Assembly: GCA_036274895.1 (NCBI GenBank)
Contig: DASUEU010000038.1
Coordinates: 62,001 to 126,000, forward strand
DNA from: CALMKX01 sp036274895
GTDB lineage: Bacteria; Acidobacteriota; Thermoanaerobaculia; Multivoradales; SZUA-115
Length of the DNA stretch: 64,000 nucleotides
Direction: 5' to 3'
This document shows positions 43,092-51,748 of the stretch, one piece after another (positions within the stretch are counted from its first letter, which is position 1; each line of letters starts with the position of its first letter). The notes beneath the pieces were generated by a model. That model had not been told where the DNA came from and did no database searches. It saw only the letters and a list, made by a program, of their open reading frames with translations. Position numbers and translations under genes: made by a program.

Positions 43092-44219
43092 TCAAGGGCA
43101 GGAGGGCACCGCCACCGTCCAGGCCGCGCAGTTGCCACCCTCGAAGCCGTCCGCGAAGCCCGTGCAGGCGTCACCCTTGCCGTTGCCGTCGGTGTCCTCC
43201 TGGCAGTAGTTGGGCGTATTGGGGCAGTTGTCGCAGGCGTCCCCCACGCCGTCGTGGTCGACATCCTCCTGGAGGGGGTTGGAGTCAGCCGGGCAGTTGT
43301 CAGCATCGTCGCCGAAGCCGTCGCCGTCGCCGTCCGGCGGCGGCTCCTGGGGCGGCAGGATGCCGTGAGCCTGGAGGATGGCTTCCTCCTCCGACAGGAC
43401 CTTCTTCTGAGTCATGGCCGGCGGCGGCGCGATGCACTCACAGGCGGGAGTCCAGACGCCGGGCGTGAAGTTCGAGCTCCCCGGCAGGGGCGCATCGGGG
43501 GTGCCGTCACAGTCGCCGTCGGTGATGGCCCCGGGCTGGATCCGGAAGATCCCCAGCAGGCCCGAGGGGTTGTAAGCCCAGCGGTCGGCGGTGGTCGCGA
43601 GCTGGATCTGCCCGGCCATGCCCTGATCGAGGGTCAGGGTCGCAGGGGGGCTGGTGCGGGTGAACACCAGCTTCGGCCGCACCGGCAGGGTGGCATCGTA
43701 GCGGCCCCCTTCCGGGCAGGTGCGGCTGATGGTCATCACACCTGGGGCCTGGGTCGCCTGGCTCGAAAGGCAGACCCGGAGGTTCCACGGCTCCGGGTTC
43801 TGGCCGCCGTTGTAGGTGACGGTGATCGGGTTCACGGACATCAGGTTGAGAGCCACGATCTCGATCGGTACGGTGTCCGAGCTGCCGATCGCGGGCAGCT
43901 CCGCCACCATGGTGCGCTCGACCACCGTGTCCACCGGTCCCAGGCCCGGCCCCCCCAGGCTGGGCAGCGGAGCACCCTGGAGCACCACCATCCCGAGGAA
44001 GGGGTCCGAGCCGGGGCCGAAGAAGCCCGCCGGAATCGGGTTGCCCGAGAAGTCGTCGAAGGTCGAGCCGTTGCCGGGGGTCGTCCACAGGTCCACCCCG
44101 GGCTGGACGTCACCGGTCTGGGCCGCCACCGGCGGGTTCGTTGCAGCCACCAGGAGCAACAGGCTCCCCGCTCTCCCCACGCAGCGAAAACACCGAGAAG
44201 CAAGGCGCGAGATCGTCAT
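43092..44219 (-). CDS. Secreted protein with thrombospondin type-3-like calcium repeats
   Basis: A 375-residue protein with a signal peptide (CVGRAGSLLLLVAATNPPVA). The N-terminal 260 residues have no family I recognise and look beta-rich (PVDTVVERTMVAELPAIGSS, MTISRTCPEGGRYDATLPVR). Residues about 300-355 are TSP3-like calcium-binding loops: DGDGDGFGDDADNCPADSNP, EDVDHDGVGDACDNCP, EDTDGNGKGDAC. It ends TGFADGFEGGNCAAWTVAVP, echoing the C-terminal motif of the protein at 37428. The ATG at 44219 is chosen because GGAGG stands 5 nt upstream and it starts a signal peptide; an open frame of 83 codons before it is ignored. Confidence 0.8.
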   Translation of the reverse strand: MTISRLASRCFRCVGRAGSLLLLVAATNPPVAAQTGDVQPGVDLWTTPGNGSTFDDFSGNPIPAGFFGPGSDPFLGMVVLQGAPLPSLGGPGLGPVDTVVERTMVAELPAIGSSDTVPIEIVALNLMSVNPITVTYNGGQNPEPWNLRVCLSSQATQAPGVMTISRTCPEGGRYDATLPVRPKLVFTRTSPPATLTLDQGMAGQIQLATTADRWAYNPSGLLGIFRIQPGAITDGDCDGTPDAPLPGSSNFTPGVWTPACECIAPPPAMTQKKVLSEEEAILQAHGILPPQEPPPDGDGDGFGDDADNCPADSNPLQEDVDHDGVGDACDNCPNTPNYCQEDTDGNGKGDACTGFADGFEGGNCAAWTVAVPSCP

Positions 44220-44478
44220 GGGCACCTCCTTGGCAGCAGCTCTCACGGCGCTCGTCTGCAGCCCGCGGGAGCGGGTTCGAGGGACAGGACACCGGTGCCG
44301 AGGTCGGCTCAGGAGACCAAAAGGAGGCAGGAGCAGGGGCGCCCGAAGAAAAGTGGGGCGCGGCAGCGAGAGGTCAAGGACGAGAGCCGCGACCTGTCGA
44401 ACCGGTCGGGCGTGCGACCTCGGCGCACTGAGAATAGGGCGTTGCGAGAATAGCAGAAAACAAGACAAACGCCCAGAT

Positions 44479-45684
44479 TCAGGAACCCGAGCAGGCGACC
44501 ACCAGCTCCGCCGCGCCCTCCTCCTCCCCCACCCACCCGGTCACCGCGGAGCAGGCAGCGAGGGGGGCGAGGAGGGTGGCGGCGGCTCGCCACTTGCGGA
44601 CCTCCGCGCGGCGCACCAGGGGAATGGCTTCGAGCGCCGAGGCCACGCCGTCCGCCAGCCGGGCGGCCGGGCCGGGCTGCACCCACAGGGCGCCCCGCCC
44701 TGCCTGCCCGCGCAGCTGCTCCAGGGCCCCGGCGAGAGGCCGAGCCACCTCGGCGGTGCCGGTGTCCGAGGCCACGCCCTGCCAGCCCTCCTCGTCGAGT
44801 CGGGGCAGGTCGGAGGCGAGCATGGACAACAGCTTCTCCCCCGGCAGCGATCGCCGCTCGGCCACACCCCAGCCCCAGGAGGCCATCCCGGGCAGACCGA
44901 GGCGGCCGGAGCCTTCCACCAACACGAAGGCCGTCGCGCCGCCTTGCACGTTCTCCAGCCAGCCGACCACCGCCTTGGAGGCAGCGAGCCCCGCCAGGGC
45001 AGGAGGACGGGCGGCCGCCTCACCGGCCAGGCGAAGGCCGCCGGCCTCGTGAGTGAGCCGGTAGAGGCCGGCCGGTACGATGCCCTGGGCCTTGCCGAGG
45101 TGGATCAGGGCGAGGGCCGGAACCGTTGCCGAGGTCCCGGCCGGGGCCCTTGCGGCCGGTGGCGCGGTGGCGTCGATGGGCTCGACGATCCAGGTACGGC
45201 CCTCCCAGCGCACCCGGGCCGGCCGCCCTCCCATCTCGACCTCACCCCCGCAGAGCCAGGGGTTGCCCGCCACCTTGCCGGCGGCGCGGGCGAGCAGGGC
45301 CATGGCCGGGTACACCCGGGCCGCGATCGTGAAGCGGCCGGCCGCGTCCTGGATGGCGGCGAGCTCGTTCGCCGGTGGCACCCGGAAGGGCCCGAAGGCG
45401 GGCAGGTCCGGGGCCTTGCCCCCGGCGACCTCGGCGGCGGCGGCCACGAAGGAGCGGGCATCCCCGACCCCCTTCTCGAGGGCGCCGACGTTCTGGTGCG
45501 GATAGGGCAGCCACAGGGCCGCCGTGGCGCTGGAGGAGAACAGTCGTCCGGGCACGGTCACCGGGTCCAGCCGGGCGGGCCGCTGCCGCGGGGCGTACCA
45601 GAACCAGCAGTGCAGCGCGAGGCCCACGGCGAGGGTCCCCAGGACGACTGCACGCAGGCGGCGGCTCGAGGGCCTGGCGGTCAT
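44479..45684 (-). CDS. Unknown protein with N-terminal membrane anchor
   Basis: A 401-residue protein that I do not recognise. One TM helix near the N terminus (AVVLGTLAVGLALHCWFWYA) is followed by a beta/alpha-rich Ala/Gly-rich domain with three Cys and no clear catalytic motif; ALWLPYPHQNVGALEKGVGDARSF and LRLAGEAAARPPALAG are representative. Its ATG overlaps the stop of the preceding membrane-protein gene by 4 nt, so it belongs to the glycosyltransferase operon. A periplasmic accessory role in polysaccharide assembly is inferred from position only. Confidence 0.7.
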   Translation of the reverse strand: MTARPSSRRLRAVVLGTLAVGLALHCWFWYAPRQRPARLDPVTVPGRLFSSSATAALWLPYPHQNVGALEKGVGDARSFVAAAAEVAGGKAPDLPAFGPFRVPPANELAAIQDAAGRFTIAARVYPAMALLARAAGKVAGNPWLCGGEVEMGGRPARVRWEGRTWIVEPIDATAPPAARAPAGTSATVPALALIHLGKAQGIVPAGLYRLTHEAGGLRLAGEAAARPPALAGLAASKAVVGWLENVQGGATAFVLVEGSGRLGLPGMASWGWGVAERRSLPGEKLLSMLASDLPRLDEEGWQGVASDTGTAEVARPLAGALEQLRGQAGRGALWVQPGPAARLADGVASALEAIPLVRRAEVRKWRAAATLLAPLAACSAVTGWVGEEEGAAELVVACSGS

Positions 45685-47405
45685 GGTCCGGCTCCCGTCA
45701 GATCAAGGAACACGCCGAGATAGCGGCGGTCGAGGCTCTTTCTGTCGTGCTCAGAGGCGACCACGCCGCCCTCGACGTCGATGCGCAGGCGGTGGGCCCG
45801 CCAGCCGCTCGGCGCCACCTCGGCCGGCAGCAGCTCCAGGGGCAAGCGGACCTCGGTGCCCTGGAGCTTGGCGAGGCTGTCGAAGCGCACGGTGACCGTG
45901 CGACCTCCACCCGTGGCGCGCAGCACGGTGCCGTGAGCCAGGGCGTGGAGGCGCAGAGGGGTGTCCTCGAGGGCGCGGGGAGCCACCAGCACCACCTCGG
46001 AGCTCGACGAGCCGCGCACCCAGACGCCGTTGGGATGGCGCTCCTCGACGAAGAAGGTCCCCGCCGGCACCTGCCAGCTCTCCCCCTTGAGCGCCCACGT
46101 CCGATAACCCGGCACCAGGCCGTAGGGCGCCAGGCCCGCCTCCACGGGCAGCAGGCGGAACGCCGCCAGCCGATCGGCCAGGGGGTGGGCCTCCGGCCCC
46201 TTCGCAGCCAGCAGCCCGAGCGCCGGCAGGGTCCAGACCAGGGCCGCCAGGGCGCCGAGGGCGAGGGGCAGCCGTCGCACGCGGGGCAGCACCAGAGCCG
46301 CCGCCGGCACCAGGGCCGCCAGGCGAGCGTCGCCGAGGGCTCCGGGATGGAGCTCCAAGGGCCGCAGGAGCTGCCCCCCCAGGGCGGCAGCCAACAACCC
46401 CGCAGCCAGGAGCCAGCGCCGGCGGTCCACGCTCCCCGGCCAGAGCGAGCCGAGCAGGGCGGCCAGCGCGAAAGGAAAGGCCGGGACGATGCCGTAGCTT
46501 CCGCCCCAGAAGCGCTCGGCGAGGGTGAGCCCGGCCGGCGAGGGAGGTCCGAGCTCGAAGGTGAGGCCGAGCCTCGCCGCCAGCAGGAGCGAGGCGACGC
46601 CGACCAGAGCCCCGCCCGTCAGCACCAGGCCGACGGCCCAGAGCCGGCGGGAGAAGACCAGGTCGAGGACGGCCGGCAACAGGGCGACCAGCCCCAGACC
46701 GGGCTGGGCGAGCTCGGCAGCGGCCCCGAGGCCTCCTACCAGCACCCAGCGCAGCTGATCCCGCCGGCGCTCCCCGTCCCCACCGCCCAACCACAGGGCC
46801 AGGGGGACGAAGACCAGCCCGGCGTGCAGAGCGAAGGGACTCAGGCGGCCGAGCTCGAGGACGAACCCATGGGCCAGGAACAGCCCACCCAGCCACAGGC
46901 CTTTCGTCCAGCCCTCGCCCTCGAGCTGCCGGGACGCGAACGCGACCAGGCCGAGGGTCAGCCCTACCCCGAGGGCCAGGAGCCCTCCGGAGCCGCCCAG
47001 CAGGAAGAATGGCAAGGCCGCCAGAGCTGGCGGTAAGTCCCGGGCGCTCCAGACTGGCTCCGAACTGCCACGCCAGGGATCCCGCCCCCAGCGCGCCACG
47101 GCACGCGCTCGGTCCCGCTCGTCCCAGGCCAGGTCGCGGTCGTGGCGCAGGCTCTCGATCCCGGCCACGAAGCGGGCCTCCGCCACCGTCACCTCGGTGG
47201 GCAGGCGGGAGGTGCTCCACCCCAGGGCGAGGGCGAGGCCAGCAAGGCCCAGCGCGAGCAGGAGCCAGACGGAGCCCGACCGCCAGGTCGCTCCGGACGT
47301 CGCCCCGAGCGAAGCCGAGGGGCCTCCCGGAAGGCTTCCGCGGGGGGAGGATCCCTCCGCTTCGCCTCTGTCGCTGCGCTCCTCCGGCTCCGGTCGGGAT
47401 GACAT
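45681..47405 (-). CDS. Polytopic membrane protein, GT-C-like, N terminus derived from a repeat
   Basis: A 574-residue protein with ten or so TM helices (for example SVWLLLALGLAGLALALGW, ALAALPFFLLGGSGGLLALG, LGLVALLPAVLDLVF, LVLTGGALVGVASLLLAARL). A soluble C-terminal beta domain follows (about 440-574, GVWVRGSSSSEVVLVAPR). The layout, with an acidic first loop (EARFVAGIESLRHDRDLAWDE), resembles GT-C lipid-linked sugar transferases or O-antigen-type proteins, but I see no diagnostic motif. The first 40 residues (MSSRPEPEERSDRGEAEGS...) translate a TGTCATCCCGA-type dispersed repeat, so the native start may have been replaced; no later Met precedes TM1. It lies in an operon with the two glycosyltransferases. 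Confidence 0.7.
   Translation of the reverse strand: MSSRPEPEERSDRGEAEGSSPRGSLPGGPSASLGATSGATWRSGSVWLLLALGLAGLALALGWSTSRLPTEVTVAEARFVAGIESLRHDRDLAWDERDRARAVARWGRDPWRGSSEPVWSARDLPPALAALPFFLLGGSGGLLALGVGLTLGLVAFASRQLEGEGWTKGLWLGGLFLAHGFVLELGRLSPFALHAGLVFVPLALWLGGGDGERRRDQLRWVLVGGLGAAAELAQPGLGLVALLPAVLDLVFSRRLWAVGLVLTGGALVGVASLLLAARLGLTFELGPPSPAGLTLAERFWGGSYGIVPAFPFALAALLGSLWPGSVDRRRWLLAAGLLAAALGGQLLRPLELHPGALGDARLAALVPAAALVLPRVRRLPLALGALAALVWTLPALGLLAAKGPEAHPLADRLAAFRLLPVEAGLAPYGLVPGYRTWALKGESWQVPAGTFFVEERHPNGVWVRGSSSSEVVLVAPRALEDTPLRLHALAHGTVLRATGGGRTVTVRFDSLAKLQGTEVRLPLELLPAEVAPSGWRAHRLRIDVEGGVVASEHDRKSLDRRYLGVFLDLTGAGP
47284..47405 (-). repeat. TGTCATCCCGA-type dispersed repeat forming the 5' end of a gene
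   Basis: On the minus strand ATGTCATCCCGACCGGAGCC begins a GC-rich stretch with CGCAGCGAC and GGAGGGATCC blocks, familiar from dispersed REP-like sequences in many GC-rich genomes. It supplies the start codon and about 40 codons of the membrane-protein gene. The right-hand boundary is uncertain. Confidence 0.5.
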
Positions 47406-47415
47406 CGCCTCCGCC

Positions 47416-49998
47416 TCACTCCGCGAAGGGATCGGCGCCCGGGCCTTCCACCCGCTCGGCGACCCGGCCCAGGCGGCGGCGTAGCGTCGCCGCGGTGGCG
47501 GCGATGCTGTGGTCGGTGGCGATCGAGCGCCGCGCCTCCTCCCCGATCGCGCGGGCCAGCTCCGGCTCGTCGAGCAGGCGGCGCATCAGCTGGGCGGCAT
47601 GGTCGAGGTCCGGGTCGGCCCAGGAGGCGCCCCGCGCGTAGGGGCCGGCGTCCTCGGTGATCTCGATGAGCCGGTAGCCGACCGGCAGCGAGTTGGTCGG
47701 CGCCATGAAGTCGAGGTTGCCGGAGTAGGCCGTGGCCACCACCGGCTTGCCCAGCGCCATGGCCTCGGCCATGGTCAGGCCATAGCCCTCCGAGCGGTGC
47801 AAGGAGACGTACGCATCCGCCGCCGTCATCAGGTCCCGCACCTCGCTCTTCGACAGATAGTCGTCGAAGAAGACCACCGGCAGGCCCTCGGCGGCCCGCG
47901 CCAGCCGCTCGGCGCCCTCGCGGTTCCACTCGGCATTGACCGTCTTCAGCACCAGGGTCACCGGGTCGTCGGCGCGGAAGGCACGGCGAAAGGCCTCGAT
48001 CACCCCGAAGGGGTTCTTACGCTCGAGGTAGCTCAGGTAGTCGAAGACGAAGAGGAAGACGAAGCGGTCCGCCGGCAGGCCGAAGCGGGCCCGGTCCACC
48101 GGCCCGGGCGGCGGCACCTCGACCGGCGGGTTCACCCGGCGCACCGGCACCGGCGAGACCGCCGAGATGGCGTCGAGGCAGAAGGTGCTCACCGTCCACA
48201 CCTCGTGGAAATAGGCGAAAGAGGGATAGAAGCGCTCGGGCAGCTCCGCCAGCTCCCAGCTCCAGAAGCCGATGTTGTACTTGCCGCGGAAGTGCTCGGC
48301 CCCCAGGTGCTCGTAGACCACGGCGGCCTGATCGGCGTTGACGTAGAAGAGGTTGACGTCGTAGTCCGCCACCGTGCTGAAGCCCGAAAAGGAGACGTCC
48401 TGCCGGCGTGAGGCCACGCCCAGCTCGAGGTTGTGCAGTCCATGAGGGATGCCGGCATGGGCCAGGGCCCGGGCGATGCCCCGGCCGCCCTCTCCCATCC
48501 CGCTCTCGGTGGTCAGGTAGCCGGTGAAGTTGACGCCGAAACGCGACAGCGACAAGGCCAGGAGGGGATCCCTCAGCCCGGCCTGCGCCTCGCCACCGCC
48601 GTCCGCAGGTCCCGGGCGCAACCAGTGCTTGAGGGCCTTGGCCCTCTGCTCACCGAGCAGGCGCTTGAGATGGAACTTCGCCTGGCGGGCGAGGTCCGAG
48701 GAGGAGGCGCGCCGGACCAGACGCCGCGCCTGGCTGGCCGCGGCCTCGACCGGCGAGGCTTGCTTCGGCACCAAGTTCGCCAGGGGCTCGAGGAAGGTCT
48801 CCTCCAGCCCATACTCGCCGGCTCCTCCCTCGGCGAGCCAGATCGCGAAGCGCCGCAAGTCCGACCCCGGGATCGCCGGAAAGGCCACCCGCAAGTCCGG
48901 CCGCGAGCGGTAGAGGTGCTCGAGCAGGCGGGAGAGAGACGGCTCTCCGGCTTCCACCTGCCAGGCCGGTCCACGGGCCCAGGCGAAGAAAGACTTTTCA
49001 CCGGCGGCGAAGGGCTCGCGGAAGCGGCGCCGCCCTTGCGCCAGGGAGAAGAACAGGGAGCGGGCGAGGTCCGGGATCGCCACGCCGTTGTCGAAGCGGC
49101 CGAAGGCATAGGGCCAAGCGCGGGTGCCGAGGAAACCGTTGCCCAGCAGCAGATCCCGGTAACGCTGGAAGAGCGCGCGGACGTCCGGCAGCTCGCCCAG
49201 AGTGAAACGGTTCTGGTGCTTTGACACCCGTGAGAGGTTCATCGGGTCGAAGCCGCTGAAGTGGAAGAAGACCATCGGCACGCCGTTGACCTGTGGCTCA
49301 GGGTCGAGGGTCACTCGCCGTTTGTGCAGGTTCCAATAGGCGACGTTGTAGGCCGGTGAGCGCAGGATGAAAACCCCTTCGAACAAGCCCGGGGCCAGAT
49401 CCAGCCATTTCTGATCAACGAACAGCCCCCGCTCGATCGCCACTACACAATGCTCGACCATCCGCTCCTGCCACCAGGCGAGCAGGCGAGTGACCTCGGC
49501 CGAGCGGGTGAGCGCGACGAAGCCCAGGTTGTAGGCTCCGGACTGGAGGATCGATAGCTCACTCGGGTGGAGGTCGTCATCGATCGGATCGGTCAGATGA
49601 GGAGTGAGCACCACGGAGTGCTCGTCGAGCAAGCGGGACAGCTCGTCGAGAGGTCGGAAGAGCAGGATGTCGGGATCGAGATAGATCAGCTTCTCGATGC
49701 CCGCGCGCTCGAGCAGGCGGGCCAAGAAGAAGGGCTTGACCGCCGTGTTCAGCTCGAGGATCGTGTACTTGAAGGCAAAGGCCGGAAAGTCCGGGATGTT
49801 GCCGAGGGTCTCGACCTCGATCACCTCGAAGGGCTCGGCGGCGGGATCGAAGGCTCCCTCGATGCGGTCCACCAGCAGCACGAAAAAGGGGCTGCCCGGG
49901 TGGTGCTCCGCGAACGAGCGAGCGAGGGTCCGCGCGAAGGGGAGGTAGTTCTTCGAGACGATGGTACAGGCCGCGAGGCCGGGAAAGGTCGAATTCAA
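47416..49998 (-). CDS. Two-domain glycosyltransferase (GT-A-like plus GT4)
   Basis: An 860-residue protein. The N-terminal half (about 1-300) is a GT-A-like nucleotide-sugar transferase: ACTIVSKNYLPFARTLARSF and the D-x-D in KLIYLDPDILLFRPL. The C-terminal half (about 480-850) is a GT-B family 4 enzyme: MGEGGRGIARALAHAGIPHG, FLFVFDYLSYLERKNPFGVI, and the donor-site E-x7-E in HRSEGYGLTMAEAMALGKPV. A linker with a basic segment (QARRLVRRASSSDLARQAKF) joins them. It starts at a TTG whose last bases overlap the upstream gene stop (TTGA), with GGAGG 8 nt before it; the longer open frame upstream lies inside the GT4 gene. It probably builds an exopolysaccharide or glycan in two steps. Confidence 0.85.
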   Translation of the reverse strand: MNSTFPGLAACTIVSKNYLPFARTLARSFAEHHPGSPFFVLLVDRIEGAFDPAAEPFEVIEVETLGNIPDFPAFAFKYTILELNTAVKPFFLARLLERAGIEKLIYLDPDILLFRPLDELSRLLDEHSVVLTPHLTDPIDDDLHPSELSILQSGAYNLGFVALTRSAEVTRLLAWWQERMVEHCVVAIERGLFVDQKWLDLAPGLFEGVFILRSPAYNVAYWNLHKRRVTLDPEPQVNGVPMVFFHFSGFDPMNLSRVSKHQNRFTLGELPDVRALFQRYRDLLLGNGFLGTRAWPYAFGRFDNGVAIPDLARSLFFSLAQGRRRFREPFAAGEKSFFAWARGPAWQVEAGEPSLSRLLEHLYRSRPDLRVAFPAIPGSDLRRFAIWLAEGGAGEYGLEETFLEPLANLVPKQASPVEAAASQARRLVRRASSSDLARQAKFHLKRLLGEQRAKALKHWLRPGPADGGGEAQAGLRDPLLALSLSRFGVNFTGYLTTESGMGEGGRGIARALAHAGIPHGLHNLELGVASRRQDVSFSGFSTVADYDVNLFYVNADQAAVVYEHLGAEHFRGKYNIGFWSWELAELPERFYPSFAYFHEVWTVSTFCLDAISAVSPVPVRRVNPPVEVPPPGPVDRARFGLPADRFVFLFVFDYLSYLERKNPFGVIEAFRRAFRADDPVTLVLKTVNAEWNREGAERLARAAEGLPVVFFDDYLSKSEVRDLMTAADAYVSLHRSEGYGLTMAEAMALGKPVVATAYSGNLDFMAPTNSLPVGYRLIEITEDAGPYARGASWADPDLDHAAQLMRRLLDEPELARAIGEEARRSIATDHSIAATAATLRRRLGRVAERVEGPGADPFAE

Positions 49999-51092
49999 CA
50001 GAAAACCTCCGCAGCAGTCCGGTAGAGATGGAGCATCGCTCGGGCGCTCGCCTCCCAGCTGAAGCGGCCCGCTCTCTCGAGGCCGGCGGCAGCGAGGGCC
50101 TGCCGGCGCTGCGGGTCCGCGAGCAGGGCGGCGAGGCCGGCGCGGATCGAGGACGGCTCGAGGGGGTCGACCAGCAGGCCCGCCTCGCCCACCACCTCGG
50201 GCAGGGAGGAGACCTCCGAGGTCAAAACCGGCGCGCCACAGCACATCGCCTCGAGCACCGGCAGGCCGAAGCCCTCCGCCAGCGACGGGTAGGCGAAGAC
50301 AGCCGCCGCGGCGTAGAGGGCCGGCAGATCCTGCGCCGCCACCTCGCCCAGGAAGCGCACCCGCCCCCCGAGCGCCGCCACCTCCGGCCAGGAGCGGGGA
50401 TCCTCCGCCAGCCAGCCGGTGGGGCCGGCCACCGCCAGCAGGTGGCGTTCTCGCACGGCCTCCGGCAGCGCGCCGAACGCTGCCACCAGGCGCCGGAGGT
50501 TCTTGCGCGGCTCGAGCACGCCCACCGCGAGGACGTAGGGCTCCTCCCCGAGCCCCAGCCGCGCGGCGGTCCGCCGCGCCTCGGCCGCCGGCATGGGGTG
50601 GAAGAGCTCGTGGGCCGCCGGGGGCACGACGGCGATTGCGTCCTCCGCCAAAGCCAGGCGCGCCACGGCGTCCCGCCGCGTCGCCTCGGACACCGCCACC
50701 AGCTTGGCTCCGCGAGCGAGGGCGCGGGTCAGCCCCTTGAGGCAGTGGAGGCGGTTGTCCAGGGTGTGGCAGTGGGGGTGCGAGAGGAAGGAAAGGTCGT
50801 GGAGGGTGAGCACGGCCGGCGAGGTCTCGGCTGCGGGCAGGGCGTAGGCCGGGCCGTGGAACACCTCCACCTCCCCCGGCAGGGGCTGGCGGGTCGAGGC
50901 CACCTCGAAGCTCGGCGGCAGCTCCCCCAGCCGAGCCCGCACGCCCTCGGCGTCCAAGGGGGTCAGCAGGCCATAGAGCCGCACCTCCTGCTCCGGCGCC
51001 ACCCGCGCCAGAGCCCGCACCAGCCCCGCCGTGTAAGAGGCGATGCCGTCCGGCCGGCCGAGGGCTTTGGAAGCGTCGATACCAATGCGCAT
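49995..51092 (-). CDS. Glycosyltransferase family 4
   Basis: A 365-residue GT-B enzyme. MRIGIDASKALGRPDGIASY is the acceptor-side start, LTLHDLSFLSHPHCH and LVAVSEATRRD follow, and the donor-binding core is VLAVGVLEPRKNLRRLVAAF with E-x7-E in SLAEGFGLPVLEAMCCGAPV. It transfers a hexose or mannose-type sugar from a nucleotide donor with retention. Its stop overlaps the next glycosyltransferase start by 4 nt. Confidence 0.93.
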   Translation of the reverse strand: MRIGIDASKALGRPDGIASYTAGLVRALARVAPEQEVRLYGLLTPLDAEGVRARLGELPPSFEVASTRQPLPGEVEVFHGPAYALPAAETSPAVLTLHDLSFLSHPHCHTLDNRLHCLKGLTRALARGAKLVAVSEATRRDAVARLALAEDAIAVVPPAAHELFHPMPAAEARRTAARLGLGEEPYVLAVGVLEPRKNLRRLVAAFGALPEAVRERHLLAVAGPTGWLAEDPRSWPEVAALGGRVRFLGEVAAQDLPALYAAAAVFAYPSLAEGFGLPVLEAMCCGAPVLTSEVSSLPEVVGEAGLLVDPLEPSSIRAGLAALLADPQRRQALAAAGLERAGRFSWEASARAMLHLYRTAAEVFC

Positions 51093-51099
51093 GGCGGGC

Positions 51100-51492
51100 T
51101 CAGTACGCGCCGTCCGTAGCAGCGTTGTCCACCCGTAGGCGGGCGATCTCGAGAGTTAGGAGGTGTGCCGTCTCGGCCCCGAGCCGCCCTCGCTCGACAC
51201 CCTGCTCGAGCTCCCCCGCCAGAGCGTCCAGCCGGGCCGCACGCTCGAGGACCGAGAGACGCGGCTCCAGGTGCCGGGCCAGCCGCTCCTCGATCTGCCG
51301 CACCGCCGCGGCGATCTCGTCCTGCTGGCCACGCAGCTCGGTCAGCTGGCGGTGCGTCAGCTCCTCGGAGGCCCGCCGATGCTCCTCCCGGGCCCGCAGG
51401 GACCGACGCGCCCGCAGCCCGAGCAGGACCGCGGGGACGACCGGGGCCAGGAACACCAGCAGGAGGATGGGGAGGAGGTCCAAGACTTTCAA
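51100..51492 (-). CDS. Small membrane-anchored coiled-coil protein
   Basis: A 130-residue protein. One N-terminal TM helix (LLPILLLVFLAPVVPAVLLG) is followed by a basic patch and a continuous charged coiled coil (RASEELTHRQLTELRGQQDE, LERAARLDALAGELEQ). It is the first gene of the glycosyltransferase operon, 7 nt before the GT4 gene. A chain-length-control or scaffolding role is conceivable but unsupported. Confidence 0.65.
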   Translation of the reverse strand: MKVLDLLPILLLVFLAPVVPAVLLGLRARRSLRAREEHRRASEELTHRQLTELRGQQDEIAAAVRQIEERLARHLEPRLSVLERAARLDALAGELEQGVERGRLGAETAHLLTLEIARLRVDNAATDGAY

Positions 51493-51603
51493 TCCACGCC
51501 CCTGCCCGGGGCGAGCGCTTGGCGGTCGAAGCTACCACAGGCGGAAGCGGGTCCCCGCCCCGCGCGGCCACGGGGGGCCGCACCCAACGGACCCCGTCCG
51601 GTC

Positions 51604-51633
51604 GTAGGGGCCGACCGGCGTGTCGGCCCTCCC
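51604..51633 (+). repeat. REP-like GTAGGGGCCGACC element
   Basis: gtaggggccgaccggcgtgt followed by cggccctccc. It aligns with 1508-1538 (gtaggggccgagccatgtgt + cggccctccc). Confidence 0.65.
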
Positions 51634-51644
51634 GTCATTCCCTC

Positions 51645-51690
51645 GTTCCCACGCTCTGCGTGGGAACGCACCTCCGGGCGCTCTGCGCCC
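51645..51690 (+). repeat. Composite double-hairpin REP element (GTTCCCACGC-TCT-GCGTGGGAAC family)
   Basis: A 10-bp stem GTTCCCACGC/GCGTGGGAAC (51645-51667) and a second GGGCGC-tct-GCGCCC (51676-51690). Both have TCT loops. A third small hairpin GCAGC-acctc-GCTGC follows at 51698-51712. It is homologous to 12825-12871 in reverse orientation. Confidence 0.82.
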
Positions 51691-51720
51691 TCTCATCGCA
51701 GCACCTCGCTGCTGCAGCCC

Positions 51721-51741
51721 GAGGTGCCAAGCACTTCGGGG
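51721..51741 (+). repeat. F2 half-element
   Basis: GAGG then TGCCAAGCACTTCGGGG, just beyond the GNAT gene stop, at the end of a cluster of other REP types filling the 256-nt spacer 51493-51748. Confidence 0.65.
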
Positions 51742-51748
51742 CAGGGCC

